This document shows positions 1 through 8,268 of a stretch of 64,000 nucleotides of DNA, in pieces. Positions within the stretch are counted from its first letter, which is position 1. Each line of letters starts with the position of its first letter. The notes under the pieces were generated by a model, which was given only the letters and a program-made list of their open reading frames with translations, was not told where the DNA came from and made no database searches. The DNA lies in assembly GCA_031549185.1 (NCBI GenBank), contig JAVBQG010000011.1:44696-108695 (forward strand). Direction: 5' to 3'. Origin of the DNA: JAVBQG01 sp031549185. Lineage in GTDB: Bacteria > Synergistota > Synergistia > Synergistales > Synergistaceae. A program made the translations under genes and the position numbers.

Positions 1-837
1 ATCGACGGTATCGGCGCCGGCGACCAGGGGATGATGATCGGCTATGCCTGCGACGAGTCCGAGTCGCTGATGCCCATGCCGATGGATTTGGCTCACAAGC
101 TTTCGCGCCGCCTGGCTCAGATTCGCAAGGAACTCGTGCTGCCCTACCTTCGTCCGGACGGCAAGACGCAGGTGACGCTCGAATACGACGGCTTGAAACC
201 GGTTCGCGTCGACACCGTCGTCGTCAGCACGCAGCATCACCCCGCGGTCGACGAGAGCCAGATCGAGGCCGATATCGCGGAGCACGTGATTCGTCCGATT
301 TTGCCCGAAGCGCTGCTCGACGGCAAGCCGAAGATCCTCGTCAACCCGACGGGACGTTTTGTGCTGGGGGGACCCCAGGCCGATACCGGGCTTACGGGAC
401 GTAAGATCATCGTCGATACCTACGGGGGCGTGGTGCCCCACGGCGGAGGCGCGTTCTCGGGCAAGGACCCGACGAAGGTTGACCGTTCCGCCGCCTACAT
501 GGCACGCTATGCGGCGAAGAACATCGTCGCGGCGGGAGTCGCGGCGCGCTGCCAGATACAGGTCGCGTATGCGATCGGCGTGGCGCATCCCGTCTCGATC
601 ATGGTCGAGACCTACGAGACGGGCAAGATTTCCGACTCGAAGATCACCGAGCTGGTCCGCAAGCATTTCGATTTCCGTCCGGCCGCGATCATCCGCGACC
701 TCGAACTGCGCAAGCCGCAGTATCGCAAGTTGGCGGCCTACGGGCATATGGGCAGGATCGATCTCGATCCCATGCCTCGCTGGGAGTGCACGGACCGCGC
801 GGACGCCGTTCGCAGAGATGCGGAGTCGATGGCGTAG
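1..837 (+). CDS. metK: S-adenosylmethionine synthetase, 5'-truncated by the window edge
   Basis: The enzyme makes S-adenosylmethionine from methionine and ATP in the cytoplasm. The reading frame is open from base 1, so the N-terminal third lies outside the window. The visible part starts inside the family signature GAGDQGMMIGYACDES and contains the glycine-rich GGGAFSGKDPTKVDRSAAY segment near residue 150 and the C-terminal AYAIGVAHPVSI segment, all typical of bacterial MetK. An internal ATG at 31 is only part of the signature, not a start. The gene is followed on the same strand by a comF-type gene after a gap of about 40 bases. Identification is secure. Confidence 0.96.
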   Translation: MDGIGAGDQGMMIGYACDESESLMPMPMDLAHKLSRRLAQIRKELVLPYLRPDGKTQVTLEYDGLKPVRVDTVVVSTQHHPAVDESQIEADIAEHVIRPILPEALLDGKPKILVNPTGRFVLGGPQADTGLTGRKIIVDTYGGVVPHGGGAFSGKDPTKVDRSAAYMARYAAKNIVAAGVAARCQIQVAYAIGVAHPVSIMVETYETGKISDSKITELVRKHFDFRPAAIIRDLELRKPQYRKLAAYGHMGRIDLDPMPRWECTDRADAVRRDAESMA

Positions 838-879
838 GCCGCGTTCTGCGCGAAACAACAAATTGGGATGAAATAACGA

Positions 880-1569
880 TTGCCGGAGATGCTTTCCCCG
901 AACATGTCACAAGGGCGCTCCGGCAATTTTCTTTATCCGCTGCTCCACCTTGTATGGCCGACGACGTGCCCCGTCTGCGGACGGCTCGGCGAGCTGGTCT
1001 GCGAGGGTTGCCTGCGTTCGCTTTTGCGTGTCCTACCCGCGTTCTGTCTCGACTGCGGTCGCGTGCAGCCTTGCGGCCTCCACCGGGAGGGGGTGACCTG
1101 CTTCGCCGGCTCCGCGTACCGGGGCGCATGCAGGCAGGTTGTGCATACGATGAAGTACCGCAATGGCCGCCAGGTTGCAAGGCGCATGGGGCGCCTGTTG
1201 GCGGAAGCGCTGGCGCGTCCCTCGGCGGATTTTCTCGTCCCGATCCCTTTACACGGGGGGAGCGAACGTGAATATAATCAGGCGGAGCTCATCGCGGAGG
1301 GAGCCGGAGACGTATGGCATATTCCCGTCCGCCCGGTGCTCGCATGGCGCCATCGCCTTGCACGGCAGGTACAGAAAGCGGGCGACGAGGAGAGGGCTCT
1401 CCCGGCCGATTCTATCGGGGTAAAACCGGGTTTTGCGGCGAGTGCGAGGGTTTTCCTGGTCGACGATGTCTATACGACCGGTAGTACGATGTGCGCCGCA
1501 AGAGATGCGCTTTTGCACGCAGGCATGTTCGTAGCCGGAGCCATGGTCTGGAGCCGGCGCTTGGGTTAA
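880..1569 (+). CDS. ComF-family phosphoribosyltransferase
   Basis: A 229-residue ComF/GntX-type protein, usual length for the family. It has an N-terminal cysteine cluster (CPVC followed by CEGC and a later CLDC) likely to bind zinc, and a C-terminal phosphoribosyltransferase fold with the PRPP-binding loop VFLVDDVYTTGST near residue 195. In naturally competent bacteria ComFC helps DNA uptake and recombination; in others the role is unclear. In Bacillus subtilis comFC lies directly before yvyF and flgM, and the same neighbour order starts here. The start is uncertain: TTG at 880 or in-frame ATGs at 889 and 904, none with a strong ribosome binding site. Confidence 0.88.
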   Translation: MPEMLSPNMSQGRSGNFLYPLLHLVWPTTCPVCGRLGELVCEGCLRSLLRVLPAFCLDCGRVQPCGLHREGVTCFAGSAYRGACRQVVHTMKYRNGRQVARRMGRLLAEALARPSADFLVPIPLHGGSEREYNQAELIAEGAGDVWHIPVRPVLAWRHRLARQVQKAGDEERALPADSIGVKPGFAASARVFLVDDVYTTGSTMCAARDALLHAGMFVAGAMVWSRRLG

Positions 1570-1595
1570 TATCGAAGGCATGGGAGGGAAGACGG

Positions 1596-1868
1596 ATGAC
1601 GCTTGATCTTGGCAGATGCGAGCTGTGCGATAAGGCGATCGTGTACGAAGTGGGCAAGAAACCGGTTTGCCCCGAGTGTAGCGAAAAACAGAACGAGCTC
1701 TATATGAAAATAAGATCCCTGCTTCGAGATTACCCCGATCGCCGCATGAGCGTATCAGATGTCGCCGAGATTTTAGGCGCGGACGAGAGAGAGGTTCGCT
1801 ATCTTCTCGAAGACGGTCGTTTCAACCTGGTCGAAGACTGGAAACCAAGGGAAGAAAAAAGGCTTTGA
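1596..1868 (+). CDS. YvyF-like flagellar operon protein
   Basis: A 90-residue protein resembling the TIGR03826/YvyF family of flagellar-operon proteins. It has two CxxC pairs near the N-terminus (CELC and CPEC), suggesting a zinc ribbon, and a C-terminal winged-helix-like stretch (MSVSDVAEILGADEREVRYL) resembling a MerR-like or helix-turn-helix segment. ATG 1596 is chosen because GGAGG lies eight bases upstream; the frame is open further upstream without a better start. The position between a comF gene and flgM (with two inserted genes) matches B. subtilis. Its precise role in motility is not established. Confidence 0.8.
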   Translation: MTLDLGRCELCDKAIVYEVGKKPVCPECSEKQNELYMKIRSLLRDYPDRRMSVSDVAEILGADEREVRYLLEDGRFNLVEDWKPREEKRL

Positions 1869-2027
1869 TTCTACGAGGAGACATAGACCGAGGAGGTGTT
1901 GATGAAAGCGCTGGCATGCAATTTCTCCCTGCGGGAGAATGGAAATCGCGAGGGTCCGTAATCTTTACCCCATGGATTTCCGACAATAAATCAGTCTTCC
2001 ACGAAAAGGGAAAAGGAGTGACGCAGT
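1869..2027. other. Intergenic stretch with a perfect hairpin and a dispersed repeat
   Basis: This 159-base gap holds a perfect seven-base-pair hairpin at 1923-1939 (TTCTCCC, loop TGC, GGGAGAA) with no U-tract, then the 42-base dispersed repeat copy at 1959-2000, then the AGGAG ribosome binding site of the aldolase gene. A short open frame across it has no protein-like features and is not called. Confidence 0.6.
1959..2000 (+). repeat. Dispersed intergenic repeat, copy A
   Basis: It begins TAATCTTT and contains GACAATAAATCAGTCTT. It shares about three quarters of its bases with copies at 18612-18654 (inverted), 37030-37070 and 56450-56486, and the 3' half is shared with degenerate copies elsewhere. 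It lies between the YvyF-like gene and the aldolase gene. Function unknown. Confidence 0.6.
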
Positions 2028-2942
2028 ATGTATCTCGAAGGTATCTACGCACCGGTCCCCACGCCCTTTGAAAAGAACGGTTCAGATGAGATCGCATGGG
2101 GGGCATATCGCGAAAATTTGGAAAAATGGAAGAGGTCGCCGCTCGCCGGCCTCGTCGTCTGCGGTTCCAACGGAGAGCTGCCCTTCCTGGACTCGCAGGA
2201 GCGCGCCGCGCTTACGAAAGCCGCCCGCGATGTGATGGGCGAAGGCGCCGATCGAAAGAAAATCGTGACAGGTACGCACTACGCGTCGGCGAAACACACC
2301 GTCGAGTGCTCGAAGATGGCCGCCGACGCAGGGGCGGACGCGACGCTGCTTCTGCCGCCTCATTATTTCAAGGGGCAGGGCATGCCCTCCGTGATCGCCT
2401 ATTTCGAAAAAGTGGCGGACATGTCTCCCATTCCGATCGTGCTCTACAACATGCCCGGCAACACCGGGGTGAACATGGATGTCGCGACCGTCATGCGTCT
2501 GGCGGACCATCCCAACATCATCGGTATCAAGGACACGGCCGGCGATATGACGCAGCTTGCCTATCTGGCGATGAGGGGCGCCCCCGATTTCTCCGTCTTC
2601 TGCGGGTCGGGTAATTATCTGCTGCCGGCTCTCACGCTCGGAATCGTCGGCGGCACGCTCGCCGTCTCGAACATCTACCCCGGGGCCTGTGCGAAACTCG
2701 TGGAGGCGTTTCGCGCGAATCGCATGGAAGAGGCCTGCGACCTTCAGCGCAGAATTATGAAAGTCAGCGACGCGGTCACCCGCAAATGGGGCGTGCCCGC
2801 GCTCAAGGTGGCGATGGACAAGAAGGGTTTCTACGGCGGCCCGTGCCGCCTGCCGCTGCTGCCGCTCGACGACGCGACGGCCCGAAAGGTGGCCGATATT
2901 CTCGACGAGGCCGCCCTCGACGGATACGAGAACTGGCAGTAG
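2028..2942 (+). CDS. DapA/NAL-family aldolase, 4-hydroxy-2-oxoglutarate aldolase-like
   Basis: A 304-residue class I aldolase of the dihydrodipicolinate synthase/N-acetylneuraminate lyase superfamily. The Schiff-base lysine is Lys168 in GIKDTAGD and the catalytic tyrosine is Tyr140 in VLYNMPG. The substrate-binding motif is GSNGE (residues 46-50) instead of the GTTGE typical of DapA, and the C-terminal stretch FYGGPCRLPL resembles mammalian mitochondrial HOGA1, so it may cleave 4-hydroxy-2-oxoglutarate to pyruvate and glyoxylate rather than make lysine precursors. ATG 2028 follows AGGAG. It forms a pair with the downstream amidohydrolase and interrupts the flagellar gene order. The superfamily call is sure; the substrate is inferred. 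Confidence 0.85.
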   Translation: MYLEGIYAPVPTPFEKNGSDEIAWGAYRENLEKWKRSPLAGLVVCGSNGELPFLDSQERAALTKAARDVMGEGADRKKIVTGTHYASAKHTVECSKMAADAGADATLLLPPHYFKGQGMPSVIAYFEKVADMSPIPIVLYNMPGNTGVNMDVATVMRLADHPNIIGIKDTAGDMTQLAYLAMRGAPDFSVFCGSGNYLLPALTLGIVGGTLAVSNIYPGACAKLVEAFRANRMEEACDLQRRIMKVSDAVTRKWGVPALKVAMDKKGFYGGPCRLPLLPLDDATARKVADILDEAALDGYENWQ

Positions 2943-2954
2943 TGATGTAGAACG

Positions 2955-4538
2955 ATGGCGAAGGCCGACGGGGTTTTCACGAACGGCAGGATATATACGG
3001 TCGATCCGTCCTTTTCGGTCGCCGAGGCGATCGCGGTTAAAGGTGGCCGCCTCCTGTGGATCGGCACGAACGAGCAGGTGGGGAAATATATCGCCCCGGA
3101 GACGCGGCGCTTCGATCTCGGTGGACGCACGGTGGTCCCCGGCCTGGTCGAGTCCCATCTTCATTTTTTGGCACTGGGCATCTTGCTGACGCAGATCGAC
3201 GCTGCAGGGAAGGCAAAGGGCGACGTTCTGCGCGAAATCCGCACCGCGTATGTATCGAAGCGGAAAGGCGAGTGGATCGTCGGTCGCGGGTGGAACGAGG
3301 TCGCCTGGGGCGGCGGAACGGCACCGACTCGGCGGGAGCTGGACGAAGTCGCTCCGGACTGCCCGGTCTGCATGATTCGCGCCTGCGGACATACGATCTG
3401 GGTGAATTCGGCGGCGCTTGCCCTGGCGGGAATCGGACGGGATACCCCGGACCCCGTGGGGGGCGAGATATATCGCGACGAAGAGGGGGAGCCGACCGGC
3501 ATCCTCGTGGACACGGCAGGGGACCGCGTGTGTGCCCTGCTGCCGGAGCCAGGCGAACGGGAGCTGCGTAATGCGGCGGCTGCGGCGCAGGGGAAGCTGT
3601 TCTCCTGCGGAATCACTTCGGCGCACGATATGGCGGGGACGTCGAGCGGAGGAGTCGAATCGACAAAGTTTTACAAAGACCTCTACCGCGACGGAACGCT
3701 CCGAGTCGGACTCTGCTCCTATATCGCCGGAGAACGCGCCGGGGAGGCGTACCACACCGGCCCCGAGGCGGGCCTCTTCGGTGGGCGCTTCTCCATGCGG
3801 GGCGTCAAATTTTTCACCGACGGCTCTCTCGGGGCGAGAAGCGCCTGGATGTCGGAGGGCTATGCCGATCGCCCGGACCACAGGGGCAACGCGCGCTACT
3901 CCGACGACGAGCTTTACAAGTTGGTTCTCGATGCGCGCAGAAACGGCTTCCAGCCGGCCACGCACGCGATCGGGGACGCCGCCAACCGCCAGGCCCTCGA
4001 CGTCTACGAGCGGGTGTTGCGCGAACTGCCGGAGGCGAGGGATCACCGCTTCCGCATCGAACACGCCCAGATATTGCAGCCGTCCGAGGTCGCACGTTTC
4101 GGCGCGCTCGGTGTCATCCCCTCCATGCAGTTCATCCACTGTGAATCCGACAAGAACATGACGGAGGACAGAATCGGCGCCGCCCGCCTCTGGGGGGCCT
4201 TCGCTTGGCGCTCTCTTCTCGAAGGGGGTTCGATCATTCCCGGAGGATCGGACGCGCCCGTGGAATCCGTGAACCCGTTTCCCGGTATCCATGCCGCCGT
4301 CGCGCGCGACTGGTGTCCCGAGGAAAAGATTTCCCGGGCGGATGCGCTGAGGGCCTTTACGATCTGGGGGGCGCGTGCGGGGTTCGAGGAGCACGGCAAG
4401 GGCTCGCTTGAAGTGGGTAAACTTGCGGATTTTGCGGCCATCGACCGGGACATCATGAATTGCCCCGCGGAAGAGATAAAGGATGCCCGCGTCGTGGCGA
4501 CCGTCCTTGGAGGGGACATCGTCTACGGCGGGCTGTAG
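2955..4538 (+). CDS. YtcJ-like metal-dependent amidohydrolase
   Basis: A 527-residue amidohydrolase 3 family protein. It has an N-terminal composite beta-sandwich segment, a metal-binding HLH in VPGLVESHLHF near residue 70, a likely carboxylated lysine in KFFTDGSLGARSAW near 285, further histidines in ATHAIGD and RIEHAQ, and a C-terminal aspartate in GGSDAPV. Relatives hydrolyse N-formyl or other amides, but substrates differ widely. No signal peptide, so cytoplasmic. It starts 12 bases after the aldolase stop and is presumably co-transcribed with it. A joint role in degrading an amide-blocked amino acid derivative is possible but unproven. Confidence 0.85.
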   Translation: MAKADGVFTNGRIYTVDPSFSVAEAIAVKGGRLLWIGTNEQVGKYIAPETRRFDLGGRTVVPGLVESHLHFLALGILLTQIDAAGKAKGDVLREIRTAYVSKRKGEWIVGRGWNEVAWGGGTAPTRRELDEVAPDCPVCMIRACGHTIWVNSAALALAGIGRDTPDPVGGEIYRDEEGEPTGILVDTAGDRVCALLPEPGERELRNAAAAAQGKLFSCGITSAHDMAGTSSGGVESTKFYKDLYRDGTLRVGLCSYIAGERAGEAYHTGPEAGLFGGRFSMRGVKFFTDGSLGARSAWMSEGYADRPDHRGNARYSDDELYKLVLDARRNGFQPATHAIGDAANRQALDVYERVLRELPEARDHRFRIEHAQILQPSEVARFGALGVIPSMQFIHCESDKNMTEDRIGAARLWGAFAWRSLLEGGSIIPGGSDAPVESVNPFPGIHAAVARDWCPEEKISRADALRAFTIWGARAGFEEHGKGSLEVGKLADFAAIDRDIMNCPAEEIKDARVVATVLGGDIVYGGL

Positions 4539-4605
4539 TGGCGATAGATTTGCGCCGATAAATATGGTAGCATGTCGATGTGGCTAAAAAGTTTTGACAA
4601 AGCGC

Positions 4606-4632
4606 TAAAGGTGCGGAGACTTGTGCCGATAA
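4606..4632 (+). promoter_or_regulatory. Sigma-28 (FliA/SigD) type promoter for flgM-flgN
   Basis: TAAA at 4606-4609 is separated by exactly 15 bases from GCCGATAA at 4625-4632. This fits the sigma-28 consensus (TAAA, 15 bases, GCCGATAA) nearly perfectly. It lies about 40 bases upstream of flgM, whose product is the anti-sigma-28 factor, a classic autoregulatory position. Confidence 0.85.
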
Positions 4633-4672
4633 TGGAGGTAAGAGTTCTTCCACCCACGAGAGGTGAGCGTTT

Positions 4673-4972
4673 ATGATTGATAAGATCAATGAAATTTCAG
4701 GCGTAGGAGCGGCTGGAGGCATCAAGGGCAAGAGAGGTTCGTGGCTCGATTTCGAGTACGACGGCCAGGTGAATCGCGAGGACGGCCTTGCCGTCAGTTC
4801 GTTCGCCCGCGAAATGGCCAACATTGCGAACGAGCTTAACAAGGTGCCGGAGGTGCGCGAGGCGAAAATTGCGGAGATCAAGGGCCAGATCGAGAACGGA
4901 ACATACAATCCCGACCTGCGGTCGCTCGCGCAACGCTTGGTGTGGGCGGGGATTACCAGGTCGGAGAGCTGA
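4673..4972 (+). CDS. flgM: Anti-sigma-28 factor FlgM
   Basis: A 99-residue protein with the size and C-terminal pattern of FlgM: a helix rich in acidic and basic residues (SSFAREMANIANELNKVPEV) followed by REAKIAEIKGQIENGTYNPD, the segment that binds sigma-28 and resembles the family VRxEKVxxIKxxIxxGxY core. FlgM holds sigma-28 inactive until the hook is complete and is then exported. It is preceded by a sigma-28 promoter, and its TGA overlaps the flgN ATG, so the two are translationally coupled. AGAGGTGA precedes ATG 4673. Confidence 0.92.
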   Translation: MIDKINEISGVGAAGGIKGKRGSWLDFEYDGQVNREDGLAVSSFAREMANIANELNKVPEVREAKIAEIKGQIENGTYNPDLRSLAQRLVWAGITRSES

Positions 4973-5430
4973 TGGCTAGTTCCATTTTATTGTCCGACAC
5001 GCTGCTCAAACAGGATGAAATTCTGAACGAGCTATTGACGGTCATCGTCAAACAACGGGAGGCGCTCAAAGAGGGGCGCCTCTCCGATTTGCAGACACTG
5101 ATGTCCGACCTGCGTCACGTCTCCGTTCGCTGCCAGGCGATCGAGACGAAGCGTGTGCGTACGGCGGATGATCTGGCGGCTCAACTCGGCTGTCCGCCGG
5201 TCGTCTCCGAGATTATCGCGGCGCTCCCCGAGGAGGAGGCGCCGGTCGTCGAAGAGGCCGCAAAGGCGTTGATCAAGACGGTCTCCAAATTGAAGGTCGA
5301 GATGGCCATTCTGCCACGCCTGATGGAAGAGGCGCATACGCTCAACGAGATGCTGATCACGGAGTGGCGCAAGCTCGGCCAGAAGTCCATGGGCGTCGGC
5401 TCCATGGGGGCCTTCGATACGAGAATTTAA
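4972..5430 (+). CDS. flgN: FlgN-family flagellar export chaperone
   Basis: A 152-residue, mostly helical protein with heptad-like leucines in the first 60 residues (LLKQDEILNELLTVIVKQRE), as expected for FlgN, the cytosolic chaperone that carries FlgK and FlgL to the flagellar export gate. Sequence conservation in this family is low, so the call rests on length, helical character and position directly between flgM and flgK. ATG 4972 overlaps the flgM stop; GGAGAG lies upstream. A longer GTG-start version at 4942 would overlap flgM more and is not preferred. Confidence 0.85.
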   Translation: MASSILLSDTLLKQDEILNELLTVIVKQREALKEGRLSDLQTLMSDLRHVSVRCQAIETKRVRTADDLAAQLGCPPVVSEIIAALPEEEAPVVEEAAKALIKTVSKLKVEMAILPRLMEEAHTLNEMLITEWRKLGQKSMGVGSMGAFDTRI

Positions 5431-5450
5431 GGAAAGGCCGATTTATCGCC
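5431..5450 (-). repeat. Dispersed repeat, partial inverted copy B
   Basis: Read on the minus strand this is GGCGATAAATCGGCCTTTCC, matching the 3' half of the dispersed repeat. It begins immediately after the flgN stop codon. The 5' half is not recognisable here. Confidence 0.5.
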
Positions 5451-5467
5451 AATTCGCGGCATACCCC

Positions 5468-5495
5468 AAAAGTTTTGAACGCAGACAGTCGATAT
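5468..5495 (+). promoter_or_regulatory. Possible sigma-28-like promoter for the flgK operon
   Basis: AAAA at 5468-5471 and GTCGATAT at 5488-5495 with a 16-base spacer resemble the sigma-28 pattern with mismatches in both boxes. The predicted start point near 5502 falls inside the 5' arm of the terminator hairpin at 5497-5531, so transcripts from here would lack most of that arm and escape it. Confidence 0.5.
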
Positions 5496-5496
5496 T

Positions 5497-5531
5497 AACC
5501 AGGGAGGCACGTTTCGCTTCCCTGGTTTTTT
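5497..5531 (+). terminator. Intrinsic terminator after flgM-flgN
   Basis: AACCAGGGA (5497-5505) pairs perfectly with TCCCTGGTT (5519-5527) around a 13-base loop, and T's run to 5531. It should end transcripts from the flgM promoter before flgK. Confidence 0.8.
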
Positions 5532-5573
5532 ATATTGGTTGCAAAGTTTGCGAGGCAACTTGGGGGGATGGGC

Positions 5574-8255
5574 ATGGTCAGCACATATCACGGTGTCGAG
5601 ACGGGGCGCAGGGCGCTCGAATATTTCCGTAAGAGCATGGAGATATCCGGCGTCAATACGTCCAATGCTTTGAAAGAAGGCTACAGCAGGCAGGTTGTAA
5701 ATGCCACGGCCTCTGCCGCTCTTTCCACCACCCCCAACGTCAGTCAACTCGGCACCGGCGTGCAGATCACCTCGATCGAACGCATGAGAGATCTCTTCCT
5801 GGATGCGCAGCTTCGCCGGGCGACCGTCGACCAGACATATTGGAGTACGATGGCCAATGGCGCCACGCGCGTGGAGAAGTTTATCGTCGATACGAACGCC
5901 AAACAGCTGAGCAATGTGCTCGATTCTTTTTGGGAATCTCTGCAGACGGTACAAAAAACCCCGGACGATTCTGCGGTCCGCAGTACTCTTCTTCGCCAGA
6001 GCGACAGCCTCGTGACCTTCGTCAGCGCGCTGGGCAAGAGCTACAACAAATATCGCGAGGAACTCAACGAGGATGTGCGCGCGATGACGGAGGAGGCAAA
6101 TTCGCTGATCGACCAGATCGCCGTTCTGAATTCCGGCATTCGCAAAGTCCGTCTCTCCGGTGTCGAACCGAACGAACTCCTCGACCAGCGCGATCTGCTG
6201 GCGGACAGGCTCTGCCAACTCACCGGCGCGACGGTCGGCACGAGCCGCGACGAGCAGGACGGCGACTATAAGATCGACATCAACGGAAAGCTGGTCGTGC
6301 AGGGTTCAAACGTGCGCCATCTCATGCTCGTCAAGAACCCCGCAAACTCGGATTTCTACGAAGTTCAGATCGAATACAACCAGTACGACATCACCAGCGA
6401 TCCCGATGTGGTGCAGGTCATCATCGAGCGCAGGGCGGACGATCTGCGGGCCGCCCAGAACAGCTGCACGATGGACGGTACCCACAAGCTGACGGTCGTC
6501 CGTACGGCGGACGAGCTTTACTGGACGGCAGGCTACGGCAAGGGGCAGCTCGAGGGCGGCTCGCGACTCGATCAAATTAAGAGCTCGACGCAGGCGCTGG
6601 CCATCGACGGCTCGTTCGCGCTTCAGGTCGGCTCGACGGGCGTCCGCGTGCTCAGCCAGGCGTTCGAAAAGACCCCGCCCGGCGCCGGGCTGGTCCTCGG
6701 CGAGCCGGGTATCGGCGAGCTGGCGTCGTACTCCTTCCGCATCGCCGCCGGCGATTTCGAGAGCACCATATCGCTCGAATGGGACGCCGGCACGTCGCAG
6801 TGGATGATCTCCGACAATCGGGGCAACGGCCCCGTGTCGTCCACGGGGGCGGGCGGAGGGCTCACCGTTCAGGATTTAAGCGATTTCATCGGCGGCAACT
6901 ACGCGGGGCACAACATTACGACGTCGTCTGCGAACAACACGTTGACGATCGAGACGACCGACCGGCAATTGCTCTCGATCAACGACATGGTGGGGACGCT
7001 CATGCAGTCGTCTGGCCTCGCCAATGGGAACCCGATCGTGCTGATCGAGGTCTCCGAGGAGGATTCGCTGCAGACGATCGCCAACAAGATCAACAACGCC
7101 TACCGCTACGATCGAACCGAGGCGGGCGCGCTCTCCTACACGACGGTTCCGCCGGACACGGCGCCGAGTTCCCCGGAGCAGTGGATGCACGCCTCCGTGG
7201 AGAAGGACACAGGCGGCAACTACTACCTCTGCCTCACGAGCAACGTGGCGGGCGAGGCGTCCCGCATCAACGTGATGTCGGGCGCCGTATGCGGGGGAGA
7301 CGTCGCCGAGATGCACGTGGCTCGCCTGCTCGGCCTCGTCGAGGACGAGCAGGTCACGGGGCAATCGGACGTCACCAGCTATATTCAGTTCGCCCCGAAG
7401 GACAATTCGATCGTCACGCGCTACACGCCGGAGGGCGACGTCTTCGTGGACGACGCGTACGTGATCTACGACGGGCGCGAGTACATCTCGTCGAGCAACG
7501 ACTTCAAGGATGCCCGCAAGGTCGCGCTCAATGGCCAGGCGTTTGTGGACACGCTGGAGGAGTTCTCGCCCGGCATCCGCGTCTTCGTCAAGGGGACCGG
7601 CGACAGTACGATCACCGTGCGGCACCCGCTGACGAAGGGTGAGATCTTCGCCAACATCAAACTGCGCGACGACGTGTTGCTCGGGCAGATGGATTCGTTC
7701 GACGACATCATGTATCAGCTCGCGACGCAATTCAACGCGCTCCACTATGCCGGGTACGGCATGAACGACTATGCGCAGGTCTCCGGCATGGCGTTCTTCC
7801 AGCAGATTACGAACAAATACGGCGCCTTCGACAAACTCGCCATGGACGATCTGATGGCCGCGGACCCGAGCGGGGACCGCTTCGCCGCGGCGACGGGCGA
7901 CGGCAAGGGAGAATCCCTGGGGTGCCTCGACGGGACGGGGGCGCTGTCGCTGGCCCAGCTCAAACAGGCGAAGCTCTTTCTGAGCGGGACAGCCGATTTC
8001 AACGGGCTTTATACGAACTTCGTCGCCGACCTCGGCGCCTCCGGCGCTCACGCGGGTACGATGCTGGACAACGAAAACTACATCGTCGAACAGATCGAAA
8101 AGCAGAGAAAATCGGTGATGGGCGTCAACGCGGACGAAGAGATGCTGAACCTCGTCGAGATGAACAAGTCGTTCACCGCGGCCTCGCAGTATCTCTCGAC
8201 GTTGATGCAGGTGTTGGATCAGATCATCTCCGGCGTGGGCCGGGTAGGCCTGTAG
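5574..8255 (+). CDS. flgK: Flagellar hook-associated protein 1 (FlgK), first copy
   Basis: An 893-residue HAP1 that forms the junction between hook and filament. The N-terminal rod-like segment SGVNTSNALKEGYSRQVVNA corresponds to the NIANANTPGYSRQ signature, and the C-terminal segment around NLVEMNKSFTAASQYLSTL is the conserved D0 helix; the protein ends GVGRVGL. It is much longer than typical FlgK (about 550 residues) because of a large central region that includes a flagellin_IN-like unit (VSEEDSLQTIANKINNAY). ATG 5574 is chosen for a G-rich ribosome binding site six bases upstream; ATG 5568 and TTG 5535 are alternatives. A second flgK follows 13 bases downstream. Confidence 0.92.
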   Translation: MVSTYHGVETGRRALEYFRKSMEISGVNTSNALKEGYSRQVVNATASAALSTTPNVSQLGTGVQITSIERMRDLFLDAQLRRATVDQTYWSTMANGATRVEKFIVDTNAKQLSNVLDSFWESLQTVQKTPDDSAVRSTLLRQSDSLVTFVSALGKSYNKYREELNEDVRAMTEEANSLIDQIAVLNSGIRKVRLSGVEPNELLDQRDLLADRLCQLTGATVGTSRDEQDGDYKIDINGKLVVQGSNVRHLMLVKNPANSDFYEVQIEYNQYDITSDPDVVQVIIERRADDLRAAQNSCTMDGTHKLTVVRTADELYWTAGYGKGQLEGGSRLDQIKSSTQALAIDGSFALQVGSTGVRVLSQAFEKTPPGAGLVLGEPGIGELASYSFRIAAGDFESTISLEWDAGTSQWMISDNRGNGPVSSTGAGGGLTVQDLSDFIGGNYAGHNITTSSANNTLTIETTDRQLLSINDMVGTLMQSSGLANGNPIVLIEVSEEDSLQTIANKINNAYRYDRTEAGALSYTTVPPDTAPSSPEQWMHASVEKDTGGNYYLCLTSNVAGEASRINVMSGAVCGGDVAEMHVARLLGLVEDEQVTGQSDVTSYIQFAPKDNSIVTRYTPEGDVFVDDAYVIYDGREYISSSNDFKDARKVALNGQAFVDTLEEFSPGIRVFVKGTGDSTITVRHPLTKGEIFANIKLRDDVLLGQMDSFDDIMYQLATQFNALHYAGYGMNDYAQVSGMAFFQQITNKYGAFDKLAMDDLMAADPSGDRFAAATGDGKGESLGCLDGTGALSLAQLKQAKLFLSGTADFNGLYTNFVADLGASGAHAGTMLDNENYIVEQIEKQRKSVMGVNADEEMLNLVEMNKSFTAASQYLSTLMQVLDQIISGVGRVGL

Positions 8256-8268
8256 GAGGTTAACGACG

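Noticed and set aside
2082..4394. 770-residue minus-strand open frame opposite the aldolase and amidohydrolase genes
   Set aside because: It is the antisense shadow of two clear genes in GC-rich DNA; the translation is arginine-rich and lacks any family motif.
4594..4633. TTGACA with GATAAT as a sigma-70 promoter upstream of flgM
   Set aside because: The spacing between the boxes is 28 bases, too long; the sigma-28 reading of the same region fits exactly.
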